In this document: piece after piece, positions 11,356 through 21,607 of the stretch
Layout: each line of letters starts with the position of its first letter
Numbering within the stretch: position 1 is the first letter of the stretch
Assembly (NCBI GenBank): GCA_008729055.1
Contig: SDUX01000002.1
Coordinates: forward strand, 124,001-188,000
Direction: 5' to 3'
DNA length: 64,000 bases
From: Pyropia haitanensis
Lineage: Eukaryota; Rhodophyta; Bangiophyceae; Bangiales; Bangiaceae
Made by a program: the position numbers and the translations under genes
Notes under the pieces: generated by a model
Databases searched by the model: none
Seen by the model: the letters and a program-made list of their open reading frames with translations, nothing else
What the model was told of the DNA's origin: nothing

Positions 11356-13304
11356 GACGGGAAGGGGCGGGCGGGGGGGGGGGCGTCGAACCGACGGCCG
11401 CCACGGCCTCGGCGCCACACGGCGTCCTGGCAGACGCGCCAGCGGTGGGGGGGGGGCGGTGGGAGCCACTGCCGGCCGGGAGGAGGGCGGGGGGGAGCGC
11501 GCCGCGGGTGGCGGCGGCGGCGGCGGCGCGGGCTGGGGGCGGCGGCCACGCCCGCGGCGGTACGGAGTCAGACGCGCGGCGTCGATTTCAGTCCCACGCA
11601 CGCCGCGACCGTCGCAGGCAGACGATGCGGGCTGGGGATCAATGGCGCGGCGGTCCGGCCATTTCGTTTTTGCCTGCGTTTCACAGTCCGCCCCCGCCGC
11701 CCGCAACGATGTACTTGATCTCTCGTCTACTTTGTTGGTCACCAGTGGAATTGCCGCAGGGGCCGTCCCGTCAGACACGCGCCGTGCGGTGCGCCGCGGC
11801 GCGGCAGTCTGCCCGGCTCGGCGTCTGGTCCCCACGGCGGGGCGGGGCACCCCACGATACAGCTGTGGGGTCCTGCGCGGCGCGCTGCGGCGGCGGCGCC
11901 CTCCCCCTCTCCTTACCCTCAGCCCCCCCTCCATCTTCCGTGCAGGGCACCGCAATCCAAGACGTGCCAGCACTGGCTCTCCCACGACGGCTGCCGGTCC
12001 TCCAACGCCACCCGCCGCGTCGGCGCGTACGAGCCATTACGCGGGAGCTCACCGCGGCGCGTCCGCACCCCCAACCGCGGCTCCCCGCCGTTGGTCGTCG
12101 TCACGCACCCGTCGTCAGCGCCGCGGCCGACCCGCCACAGCCGCCGCCGCGCGCCGCCGTCGGCGCGGCGGCTCGCCGCGTGCGGCGCGCGCCCGTCGGG
12201 CGACCCCGCGCGGGCCCCCCGCGGGGCGGGGCGGTCGAGGGAGGCCGCGGCGCCGCCACAGCCACTGCGGATGCGACCCGAGCGTGCCGCTGCCGCGCGG
12301 CGGCGGCGCCGCCGTCGTCGCCGCGCAGGGCGGGCGTGTCGGCGGGCGCGCCGCACGGGGTGCCCCGCCGCGACGCTGGCGGCGGGGAGGAAGACCCGAG
12401 CGGTGCCAGCATTGTTGGCACGGGTGCAATTGTCGTCGGGTACTGACAAGAGGGGCGAGGGGGATGCGGCCGCGGCGGCAGCCGCGTGACTTTGGCGGCA
12501 GCGGTCCCCCGGCGCGGCGGGTGCGGGCGCGCGGAGCAGTGGGGAGGTGGGGGCAGCGGCGGCCGCCGCAGCGGCGCCCGCGCAGCCGGCAGCCGCATCC
12601 CAGCGGGCGGTTCCTTCTGTCACTGTCACCAGCGGCGGCGTTGCCGCCGCCGCCAGCGTGTGCGGCGGCGCCGGTTTGCCAGTCTACCCGTCGGCGTCGG
12701 CCGGCCACCGCCCCTCGGCGTTGGGGGTCGAGCGAGGGAGTCGCACCGGCGGCGCCACCGGCGGCAGTGCGGGTTGCGCAGGCCGTAGACGGTCGCCCGC
12801 CAAAGCAAACGGGCATCCCTCGGTCGCAACAACGCCGCCGCCGACGTTGGTGCGTCCCCGCCGCGCCAGAGACGCCGTGGTCGCGGACTTTGGTCACAGC
12901 ACAGCGTGCAAAGGTGATCTGTGGAAACGGGCGTGCGTCCCACGTCGTCCACGACGCATCCGGTGCCTACTACTAGTCCACGTGGCATCAGACATCAATG
13001 ATCTTGATGGCATGGACGCGGAGACCCTGCGGCGGCCCACACGCCACGCAAGCAGCCGCCTGCGTCGTTCTTTGCTCGTGGCGAAAAGAGGGGTGCTCCC
13101 GACCGTGGCAAGCGGGTTTCTCCTGGCGATATATAGCTCTGCCGCGCCCGCCACTGTCGTGGTTGTCCACCTCCCGCCACCGTCACGCCATTCCATCCGA
13201 GCGGTGGTGTCATTCCCCTCTGGCCTCTCCCCCCCCCCCGCCCCCCCCCCCCGGGGTCCCGTCTCTATCCTGGCCGCACACCCGCCCGCCCATCCCCCGC
13301 CACG
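11356..13304. other. intergenic, about 2 kb
   Basis: This is shared upstream DNA of two divergent genes. A minus-strand frame at 11919-12629 ends with a fairly ordinary segment (NGSYAPTRRVALEDRQPSWE), and several plus-strand frames exist, but none matches a family and all are rich in Arg/Ala. I see no supported gene. Confidence 0.5.
13130..13136 (+). promoter_or_regulatory. TATA box
   Basis: TATATAG stands 169 bases before the ATG of the glutathione S-transferase-like gene, in otherwise G+C-rich DNA. It implies a start of transcription near 13160 and a 5' leader of about 145 bases. Confidence 0.55.
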
Positions 13305-14033
13305 ATGGTCTCCACCGCCCCCGACACCATGCCCGTCCTCTACCACGTGGACTGCACGTGGGCGTCCACGTGCGTGGTGCAGCTAGCCGAGGAGCTGGGC
13401 CTCGGCCCCGACCGCCTCGCCGTCCGCACCATCACGTACGAGGCGCTGCAGACGGACGCGGGCCTGGCGGCCATCAACCCCATCAAGCGGCTGCCCATCT
13501 TGCTCCTCCCGTCCGGGACGGTTGTGTTCGAGTCGGGCGCCATCGTCACGCTGCTGCTCGCGACGCACGCGGCCGCCTCGCCCGCCGCGCGGTCGCTGCT
13601 GCCGCCGCTCGACGCGCCCGCCGACGCGCACGCGCGGGCGCTCGCCTTCCTCCACTACTCCCCCGCCAGCGCCTACCCGCTGATGCGCGACACCTTTCTC
13701 GGCACCTACGGCAAGGCGCCCGCCGAGCGGGACGGCGCGGCGCTCGCCGCGGCCGCCGCGTCGTGGGCGGCCACCGTCGCGGTGGCGGTGGGCGCGGCGC
13801 TCGCCGACGGCCGCCGCTTCCTGCTCGGCGACGCGTTTACCGTCGCGGACTTGATGCTCACGTACAACTTTTTGATGGTCCGCCGCGCGGGCATGCCCGA
13901 GGCCGCGTGGAGCGGGGGGGACCCGCGGGTGGTGGCGTGGGTGGGCCGCCTCGCCGACCGGCCGAGCGCGCGCAAGGTGTACGCGGCGCTGGAGGGCATG
14001 TCCATGTATGAGGAGGGCGCGCCCGGCGCGTGA
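13305..14033 (+). CDS. glutathione S-transferase-like protein
   Basis: This is an intact, intronless 242-residue protein of normal GST length. The N-terminal thioredoxin-like half has the cis-proline motif NPIKRLPIL (family NPxGxVP) and the glutathione gamma-glutamyl site FESGAI (family ESxAI). The all-helical half has FTVADLMLTYNFL, the conserved Asp-capped helix of GSTs. The residue that would activate glutathione is not obvious in the first strand (YHVDCTWASTCVV; a Ser or Cys there could serve), so activity could be GSH transferase, isomerase or peroxidase. No targeting sequence is seen, so it is probably cytosolic. The ATG sits in GCCACGATGG... context. An alternative in-frame ATG lies eight codons downstream (MPVLYHVDC), which would start the domain exactly. 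There are no homopolymer junctions. Confidence 0.85.
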   Translation: MVSTAPDTMPVLYHVDCTWASTCVVQLAEELGLGPDRLAVRTITYEALQTDAGLAAINPIKRLPILLLPSGTVVFESGAIVTLLLATHAAASPAARSLLPPLDAPADAHARALAFLHYSPASAYPLMRDTFLGTYGKAPAERDGAALAAAAASWAATVAVAVGAALADGRRFLLGDAFTVADLMLTYNFLMVRRAGMPEAAWSGGDPRVVAWVGRLADRPSARKVYAALEGMSMYEEGAPGA

Positions 14034-14348
14034 CGAGGGAGCACACGAGGGAACAGCAGAGGGGGGGAGACCGCCCCGCGCACCCAACCACAGGGCCGCT
14101 CTCTTTTGTGCCTCGGCTCGTTCACGGCGGAAAGCGTCGACCGCCGCGGGTCACCCGCGGCGACCGCTGCCGCCGGTCGGCCGGCCCGACACTGGCCGCG
14201 CGTCCGCGGCGGCCACGCGTCGGTGCCAAGCCGCGGCACGGCACAAAGTGAAAGGGACAGAGGGGGGCGGCGGCGGTAGCGCCGCGGCGGCTGCCCTGCC
14301 CACGCCCGCCGCTCGTGACCGCCGCCGCCCGCGGCGGGGTCGCCCGCC

Positions 14349-14546
14349 GTGCCTGCCCCGGCGTCCGCCCCAACGGCGGCAAGGCTGGTGCCACCGCCGC
14401 CGCCGTCACCGCCGCCGTCGCCGCCGCCCCCGGCGGCGTGGCCGGCCGTGCCTGCCCCGGCGTCCGCCCCAACGGCGGCAAGGCTGGTGCCACCGCCGCC
14501 GCCGTCACCGCCGCCGCCGCCGTCGCCGTGGCCGCGCGCGGTACGG
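14349..14546. repeat. 99-bp tandem duplication
   Basis: The block beginning GTGCCTGCCCCGGCGTCC starts at 14349 and again at 14448, nearly identical, with decay towards the end of the second unit. The period of 99 is a multiple of three, and both strands are open across it (RACPGVRPNGGKAG on the plus strand). Coding is possible but unsupported. Confidence 0.7.
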
Positions 14547-14584
14547 CACCGCTCGTCGTTTCGGCGCTCGACACCCCACACTCG

Positions 14585-14593
14585 AAATATAGG
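14585..14593 (+). promoter_or_regulatory. TATA-like element before the Sua5 gene
   Basis: AAATATAGG lies in a short less G+C-rich patch 247 bases before the chosen start. The spacing matches that of the three TATA boxes of the cysteine-rich genes (about 230-250 bases to the ATG). Confidence 0.35.
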
Positions 14594-14831
14594 TGTGTAC
14601 TGGAACGCACAACTGGAATACCCCGGCCAACGCGGACTCGACGCGCGTTGATCCGCGCTGCTGCCCACGTGACGTGGCAGCCGCGGTCGCCGGCGGCGCC
14701 GCGACGCCGCCCGCCGGCGCTGGCGCCTCTGCCGGCGGCGGCGCCCCCCCCCCCCCCCCCCCCCCCGCCCCACCCGCACCTTCCGTCCCCCGCTCCCCCT
14801 CCGCGGGTCGCTCGCGCCACCCGCCGTCTGG

Positions 14832-15918
14832 ATGCTGGCGTTTTCCACCCTGTCTCCCCCCCCCTTCCCCCGCCCCGCCCTGGCGGCCCGCGCGGCCTGC
14901 CGTGCCCGCTGCTGGACGCGCCTCGCGAGCGCCGCGGCCACGGGCGGCGGGCGGCGCCCGCCGGCGGCGGTCGTCATGCGGCGCGACCCCCCCCCCCCCC
15001 TCCGCCCCCCCCCCAGTCGCTGGCGCCCCCCCCCCACCCCCCCCACCCTCTGACAGCGCCGCCGCGCACCCCCCCCCTCCCAAGCGCACCACCACCATCT
15101 GGCGGGGCGACGCGGAGCTCGACGTCCGCGCGGCCGCCGCCACCCTCCGCCGCGGCGGCACGGTCGCCTTCCCCACCGAGACGGTCTATGGCCTCGGCGC
15201 GGACGCGTTCAACGACGCGGCCGTCCGCTCCATCTACGCCGCCAAGGGCCGCCCCCCGGACAACCCGCTCATCCTGCACGTCGCGTCGGCGGCGGCGCTG
15301 GCCGCGCTGCCGCCCATCACGCCGCTGCCGCTGCACCCGGTGGCGGCGGCGCTCGCCGCCGCGTTTTGGCCGGGGCCCCTCACCCTGATTCTGCCCCTCG
15401 CGGGGGGGGCGCGCGTGTCGCGGGCGGCGGTGGGGGGGGGGGGACCGTCGGCGTGCGGGTGCCCCGCCACCCGGTGGCGGCGGCGTTGTTGGCGGGCGGC
15501 GGTGGCGGCGGCGGCGGTGGTGGCGGTGGTGACGGTGGTGACGGTGACGGTGGCGGTGGCGGTGGCGGTGGCGGTGGCGGTGGCGGTGGCGCCGCCGGCG
15601 GGGGCGCCGCCGGCCACGGCGGCGGCCTCGTCCTCGCCGCCCCCTCGGCCAACAGGAGCGGCGGCCCGTCGCCGACGGCGGCCGCGCACGTGGTCGCGGA
15701 CCTGGCCGGCCGCATCGACGGCGTCCTCGACGGCGGCGACGGCTGCGCCGTCGGCCTGGAGAGCACCGTCGTGGACGTGTCGGCGGTCGGGGGGGGGGGG
15801 GAGGTGACCATCCTCCGCCCGGGCGCGATTGGGGCCGCCGCCATCGCCGCGGTCGCGGGCGTGCCCGTGGCGGTCGCCGCCGAGGCGGCGGGGGGCAGGG
15901 GCGAGGGGGGGGAGGCGA

Positions 15919-15950
<32 letters not shown>

Positions 15951-16209
15951 GGCACCGACGGCAACGGTAGTGGCCTCAACGGCACGCGCGGGGAGCAGCC
16001 GCCGCGGGCCCCCGCGCCGCCAGTGGCGGCGGCGGCGGCCGGCGCGCCCCCCCGGGCGCCCGGCATGAAGTACCGGCACTACGCGCCCGCCGCGCGGGTG
16101 CGGATCGTCGACCCGCCGACCGCCGCCGCCGTTGCCGCCGCCGCCGCCGCCGCCGTTGCCGCGGACGGCGCCGCGGCGGTGGGCGTCCTGGCGCCCGCCG
16201 ACGTGTGTG

Positions 16210-16240
<31 letters not shown>

Positions 16241-16254
16241 CGGGGGAGAGCGCA

Positions 16255-16306
<52 letters not shown>

Positions 16307-16595
16307 TGCCCCGCGGCTGCGGCTGGTGCCGTGTGGGGAGACCGCGGCGGACGTGGCGGGCGTGGCGCGGTCGCTCTACGCGGGCCTCCGCGCGCTGGAC
16401 GGGCCGCCGCCCGCGGCCGCCGCGGGCGCGATAGGCGCTGGTGCGGTCCCTGCCGACGGCGGCGGCGGCGGCGGCGGCGGGGTGGACCTGATCCTTGTTA
16501 CCGCCGTGGCCGACGCCGAGGGCCTCGGCGGCGCTGTCATGAACCGCCTGCGCAAGGCCGCCGCGGGGGGGGGGGGGGGGACCGCCCGCCGGTAG
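14832..16595 (+). CDS. threonylcarbamoyl-AMP synthase, Sua5/YrdC family, two frame junctions
   Basis: The enzyme makes threonylcarbamoyl-AMP from threonine, bicarbonate and ATP for t6A37 of ANN-decoding tRNAs. Motifs in order are [78 protein letters not shown], and the Sua5 linker [10 protein letters not shown]. After the linker comes a C-terminal Sua5-type domain ending [13 protein letters not shown]. This is therefore the long Sua5 form rather than the single-domain YrdC. Start 14832 ([22 protein letters not shown]) looks like an organelle presequence. It reaches the core through C-rich runs between about 14990 and 15045, where the net shift is two added bases or one removed. A G12 run (15432-15443) inside the fold needs one added base. 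Poly-Gly insertions, including a (GGC)15 tract at 16258-16302, expand the protein to about 588 residues. Confidence 0.85.
16258..16302. repeat. GGC trinucleotide repeat (15 units)
   Basis: An uninterrupted GGC repeat encodes poly-Gly in the C-terminal Sua5 domain. It is frame-neutral and probably polymorphic in length. Confidence 0.85.
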
Positions 16596-17052
16596 AACCG
16601 TAACGCGGGGGGGAAGCGCTGGGTGGGGGGGGGGGGGGGGGGGGGGTGGCTGGGGGATCAGTGGCGGACCTCGGGCCGTTCCGGCTGGCGCCCACGCTTG
16701 CGCGCTTTGCCGCCCTCCACCACCCCCCCCCACGCCATCCTCCCCCCTTAACCTTTCCCTGCTACCGAGACGGTGGATATAATAAAAAAAAAAAAGGGTT
16801 TGGAGCAGCCTGCTAGCGAGCGACCCCAGCCGGGACCGCGACGAGCCGGGGGCGGCGGGTCGGGTTCTCCACGCCCTCCCAGTCCGCCCCGCACCCCCCC
16901 GTCCCTTCCAACGTCGCTCACCCCCGCTGTCCACCTAATTGACGCCACCCCGTTTCCGCATCGACAGACGGTGGGCCGCGCCGCACACACAGCGGCGGCG
17001 CCGCGGGTGGTGGGGGTACGCCCCCCTCCCACCTCCTCCCCACCCTCCCTTC
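16596..17052. other. convergent 3' region with poly-A tract
   Basis: This lies between the tail-to-tail Sua5 and chromo-like genes. It holds a G-run near 16626-16646 and ATATAATAAAAAAAAAAAA near 16778-16795. The AATAAA at its start could serve as a polyadenylation signal on the plus strand. I see no gene. Confidence 0.55.
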
Positions 17053-20000
17053 TCAGGCCGCCCTGTTCGCGCCCCCCCCCGCCAGGCGCGCGGCAAGCGC
17101 CAGGCGCGGGTCTTTGGCCGCCGCCGCCGCCACCCGCGGGTCCCGTGACCGCGGCGGCGCGGCCGCCGCCGACGCCGCGGCGACGGCGGCCAGCCGCGGG
17201 TCCCGCAGCCGCGGGTCCGACGGCCGGCCAACGGCGGGCGGCGCCGGCGGCGGCACCGCGGCGGCGGGCGCGTCTGCCGGCGGCGGCAGAGGCGGCGGCG
17301 GCGGGGGCGCCGCCGCCGCGGCGGGCGGGGAGAGCAGGCCCGCCAGGACCGCCGCGGCGGCGATCGCATCGTTCCCCCCGCCGCCGCCACCGTCCCCGCC
17401 ATCGCCCCGCGCCCGCGGCGGCAGCACCGGTGGCAGCGGCGGCGGCGAGGCGGCGGTGGGGTAGCCCCCGCGCGACGGGAGGGGGGACGGCGACGGCGAC
17501 GCCGCCGACGGGTAGCCCCCGCGGGGGGGGTGGGGGGGCCCCGGCGGCGACCGGGACCGCCCGCGCCGACCGCCGCCGCCGCCGCCGCTGCCGCGGGCGC
17601 GGCTGCCGCGGCGGCCGCGGTACGGAGGCCCGCCGCCCCGCCCCGGCCGGCCGCCGCCGCCGCCACCATAGTCGTGCCCGCCGTCCATACCATAGCCGCC
17701 GGCCTCGTACGTCAGCCCGCCTTCATAGGGCCGCCCACCACCATACACTGAACCGCGCGGGCCGTAGTCGTACGCACCGCCATAGGCCATCCCCGGTGGC
17801 CTGCCGACACCCCCTCCATACGGCCCATATTCGGTGCCATAGGCTGGCCCCATGGCGCCTCCGTAGGGGCCGCCGCCGGCGGTCGCCGCCACCCCCATGC
17901 CCCCATACGACCCGGGCAGCCCGCCATGGACGGGACCATAGGGCACGCCGCCACCGCCCATGCTGCCGTGCCCGCCATAGACCGGCGGCCCCGACGGGAC
18001 ATCGCCATAGCCCCCATGCAACGGCGCCGGTGCGGGCGTGTGCCACCCCCCCCCCCGGCGGTGCGTGGCCGCGGCGGCGACAACAACACCGACCCACTGC
18101 CGGCACCATAACCGGCAACAGCTCCAGCACTGGCACCACCCGCACCACCGACACCACCATTGCTGACGCGGGGGGGCGGCGGGGGCTGCACCGCCGGCGG
18201 GCCGGCCGGACGGCGCGGCGGGGGCGGCGACAGCAGACCGGCCGCGCCGCCACCCCCCTCGCGGGGGGCCGGGGGCGACAGGAGCATCGGCGCGCTGGGT
18301 GCGGCGCCAGCGCCGCCGCGCGGGTAGCCCCCGGCCACGCCGCCGCCACTGCCGCCACGGTCGGTGGCGGCTCCCCCCCCAGCGCCAGCGGGCCGGCCCG
18401 GCGGCCGCGGCGGCAGCAGCGACGCCTTGACGGGCGGCAGCAGCAGCCGCCGCTTTGGCGGCAGCAGCGGCGCGGGCGTCCCCGCTCCCGGCGTCGTCCG
18501 CTCCGCATCTCCCCCGCGCCGCGCGGCCGCTGCATTGCCCGGTGATGGGGATGACGATGACGAGCGGAGCACCACCGAGCCGGGCGTACCGTCCCCGCTG
18601 CCACCACCGCTACCATAGGTGCTACCAGTGGGAATGGTCGGCCGCTCCTCCCGCTCCTCCCCTTCCTCCATGTCCGAATCGCTGTCAACGGCGGCGGCAG
18701 GCGTCGCCAGGGGGGGGGTGCCGCCCACCGCCGCGGGGGGCACCCCACCTGGGGCCCCCCGCTCCTCCCCACGTGCCGGCGCCACCGCCGGCGCCGTCTC
18801 GCCCCCGCCGCGGCCGCCACCATTCATAACGTGGTCGCCGCCCGCCGCGTCTACCCCGCCACCGCCACCATCGCTGCCGCTGCTGCCGCCGCTGCTGCCG
18901 TCTATGACCATGGCGCTGCGCGCCATTGGCAGGCGGCGACGGCGCAGCACCATCACAGGGGACCCCCCCCCTTCCTCACTCACCTCCCCCTCCTCCTCGT
19001 CTTCGTCGGTGCCACCGCCCCCCCCCCCCCCCCTCGAACCGCCGGCCGGAGGCGGCGACGTGGCTCCGGCGCGCCAGCAGCAGCGGCCCGCCGCCCACCT
19101 GGGTCCGCCTTGACGGTTGGCGCGGGGAGCTCGGCGGCGGGGGACTCCCCCCGCGCGGCCTTGCGCAGCCGTCGGCGTTTCCGCACCGCGTCGCGGGCGG
19201 CGTGCCGCTCGGCACGGCGCGCCCGGTGGCGCGCCCGCCGCGCCACCGCGTCCTCGTCATCGGCGGGCATCGCGGCGGGTGGCTGTGGACGAGGACGCTT
19301 GCTGCCGACGGCCGGGGTAACGGCGGGTGGTCCAGCGGCGGGGGGGGTGGGCGCGGCTGCCGCGGCAGCGGCAGCCGGCGTGGTGTCGGCCGCGGCGGAC
19401 GAGCGAATCGCCGCCAGCTCAGCCGCCGCCGACGCCGCCGCCCGCCGACATCGCGCGCCCTCGCCGACGGTGAAGTAGGTGTCGACCATGTCCATCCCCC
19501 CCCCGGTGAGCACGTCGGGGATAAACTCCCACGAGAGGGCGCCACCCCACGTGCCGCCGGTCTCATCCTCCCCAACCCACTCGACGAGCAGCTTCACTGG
19601 CGGCCAGTCACTGCTGCCGCTGCCGCCGCCACCGCCGCTGCCGTCACGGTTCCGCGTCCGCCGCCTGCCTTCGCAGTGGGCAAAGATCTTGGACACCTGC
19701 CGCGGCGGCGGGGGCTTCCCCGGCGGCAGCGACGGCGGCGGTGGCGGCGGCGGCGGGTCGTACCAGGGAAAGCCGTGCGGCTCCTGTGCCATCACCGCGT
19801 CCAGCTTCTCCGCCACGTCTGCGCGGAGGGCGATAGCCGGCGGGAGCTGCGGGGGGGGGGGTGTGGCGGCTGCCCGCGGGCGGTGGCGGCCGCCGCGGGC
19901 GACGCCGCCGCCGACGACCCGGCAGCCGCCGTCGCTGCTGGCGCCGTCGCCGCCGCGGTCGCCGCCGACGCCGCTGCCGCAGCTGCCGCGCCAGAGAGAG

Positions 20001-20150
20001 CACAAATAAGGGGGGCGACGGTGGCCGGGGGGGGAGAGGGGGAGGGGGGGGCCTGGGGGCCATCGCCGCAACCCCCGTCGTGGCCGCAGCGTACGGGGAG
20101 GGGGGCGGGGGCACGAGCGGTGGGGGGGGTGGCTTGGCGGGCCCCGCCAT
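17053..20150 (-). CDS. large nuclear-type protein with a chromo-domain-like segment and a DPR/YGG-rich tail; four frame junctions
   Basis: Five frames join through homopolymers, each by one added base, to 3102 nt and 1033 residues. The start at 20150 has context GTCATGGCG (MAGPAKPPPP). The N-terminal region is Pro/Ala-rich, then ALRADVAEKLDAVMAQEPHG and FPWYDPP. A chromo-domain-like stretch follows (VSKIFAHCEGRR ... PPVKLLVEWVGEDETGGTW ... MDMVDTYF), resembling the V-x-KIL ... LVKWxG ... TWE pattern. Then come a basic segment (KRPRP; RKRRRLRKAAR), an acidic run (TDEDEEEGE) and a phospho-type DSDSDMEEGEEREE. The C-terminal part has YGG/YG-rich low complexity, RGGG, RSRSPP, and DPR repeats (SDPRLRDPRL, SRDPRV, KDPRL) as in some RNA-processing and PHD/SPOC proteins. 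This suggests a chromatin or mRNA-processing factor. The chromo assignment is an inference from a handful of positions. GAG|GTGAGT inside the acidic run is a perfect donor sequence, but the frame continues through it. Confidence 0.55.
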
Positions 20151-21607
20151 GACACACACGCGCGTGGGGGGGAAGAGGGGGGCGGGGAGGGGGTGGGGAG
20201 GGCTCGCTACACGGTAGGTAACCGAGACCAAGTCGATGCCCCGGACGGCACGACAAACGCCGGCGTCGTCGGGAAAGCGGGCCAAGGAGCGCGTCAGCCG
20301 TGCGAGGCAGGGATGCGATGCGCGCGAGCACCGCGAGCGACGGCGGGCGTGGCCGCCACCGCAAGCCGACCGCGTCGCCGCGGTGTTTGGTTGGGCAAAG
20401 CAGATCAAGGAGGCGGGTGCGGTCGTGCAGGCACCCCGACCGCGCTCACGCCGCGTTGGGCGCGACTAACGCGGCGGGGAGGCGGGGGGGGGGACCAACG
20501 TCCGGGACGCCGGTGCACCTGCCCGATCCACCCCGGCGGGGGGGAGGCTAGCCAGCCAGCCGCCGCGCCGGCGGCAGGCGGCGCTTGTCCGCCTCTGCCC
20601 ACACCCACACAGCCCCCACGTGGCGCCGCGGGGGCGGTGCGCGCGTGCGGCCAACCTCGCCCCGCCCCCCGCCCCTCGCCCCGCCTCCTTGCGCGACGCC
20701 CGTCCGGCGCCCGACTCAGCCGCAGCGACCTGACCGGCGGCGATGAAGTGCGTCCAAGCGCGCGGGGGCGGGCGGAAAGAAACGCCAAGATGGTGGGGAG
20801 AGGGGCGGCGGGGAGTGGGAGCCGGAAGATGGAAACCGCCGCGTTTAAATGCGCGCGCCTCCGCGTTTGAGTGACAGGAAGGTGGGGGGGGGGGGGGGGG
20901 GGTGCGCGCAGCGGCTCGGTACGCCAGCCCGCCAGTGGCAACCTCCCGGCCGCGCCCGCCGCTATGCGGCGATGAGGGGGGGGGTGGCGGCAACGTGCCC
21001 GCGCCAACACCAGGTGCGAGCGGACGCTGTGCCGGCGCGCGCCGCGTCGGCGTGCGCACCGCCCACCGGCGCGGCCGCGGGCGGGCGTCGTCGCCGCCAC
21101 CGGCGCCGCGCTCGCGGCGACGCGGCGGGGTGGCCACCGTGGAGGCCGCCGCGCGCGCCGGCCGTGCGCGTGCATGCGTGCGCGTGCGAGCTGCGGCGGG
21201 CGCGCGCGGCCGGCGCGCCGCCACCCGCCCGGCGCCCACACCCCCCCACACGCACACCTGCGGCGGCCGCACCCCCCACCCCCCCCCCCCTCCCTCTGCC
21301 GTTGGGCGCAGAGGCGCGCGCGCCTTCTCGCCTCGACGAGCGCGCGGCGGCGGCGTCGGCGCTGCGAGGAAAGTGGGAGAGGTGCGGAGAGGGGGAACAG
21401 TCGACCGCGTCTGGACGGTGAGGTTGGGAGGCGGTGGCTCGCAGAGCCAAGCAACTGAGTTCAACTACATACCCAGTCCTGTCCATGGGAATCAGGCGTG
21501 CCTGGGTAACCCATGATACCCACTCAGGTTTTTAAGTTTTACCGACCAATTGATAATTGCCCGCCTGTACATCCAACTTGTCACATCCTACCCGGTGACG
21601 ACGCCCC
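20151..21607. other. intergenic, upstream of the chromo-like gene
   Basis: No gene is supported. There is a TTTAAAT patch near 20843-20850, a G-run near 20882-20902 and a C-rich stretch near 21270-21295. The last 150 bases before the GRDP stop codon are less G+C-rich and include an imperfect palindrome around 21482-21512. Confidence 0.5.

Larger units (their letters stand above)
14034..14831. other. intergenic with a 99-bp tandem duplication
   Basis: This holds the 3' end of the GST gene and the upstream region of the Sua5 gene. It contains two 99-bp repeat units (14349-14546) and a weak TATA-like sequence. No gene is supported. Confidence 0.6.

Noticed and set aside
9312..16595. Functional cluster of tRNA A37-modification genes
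   Set aside because: tRNA dimethylallyltransferase and Sua5 are on opposite strands with an unrelated GST gene and 2-3 kb between them. Nothing indicates co-regulation.
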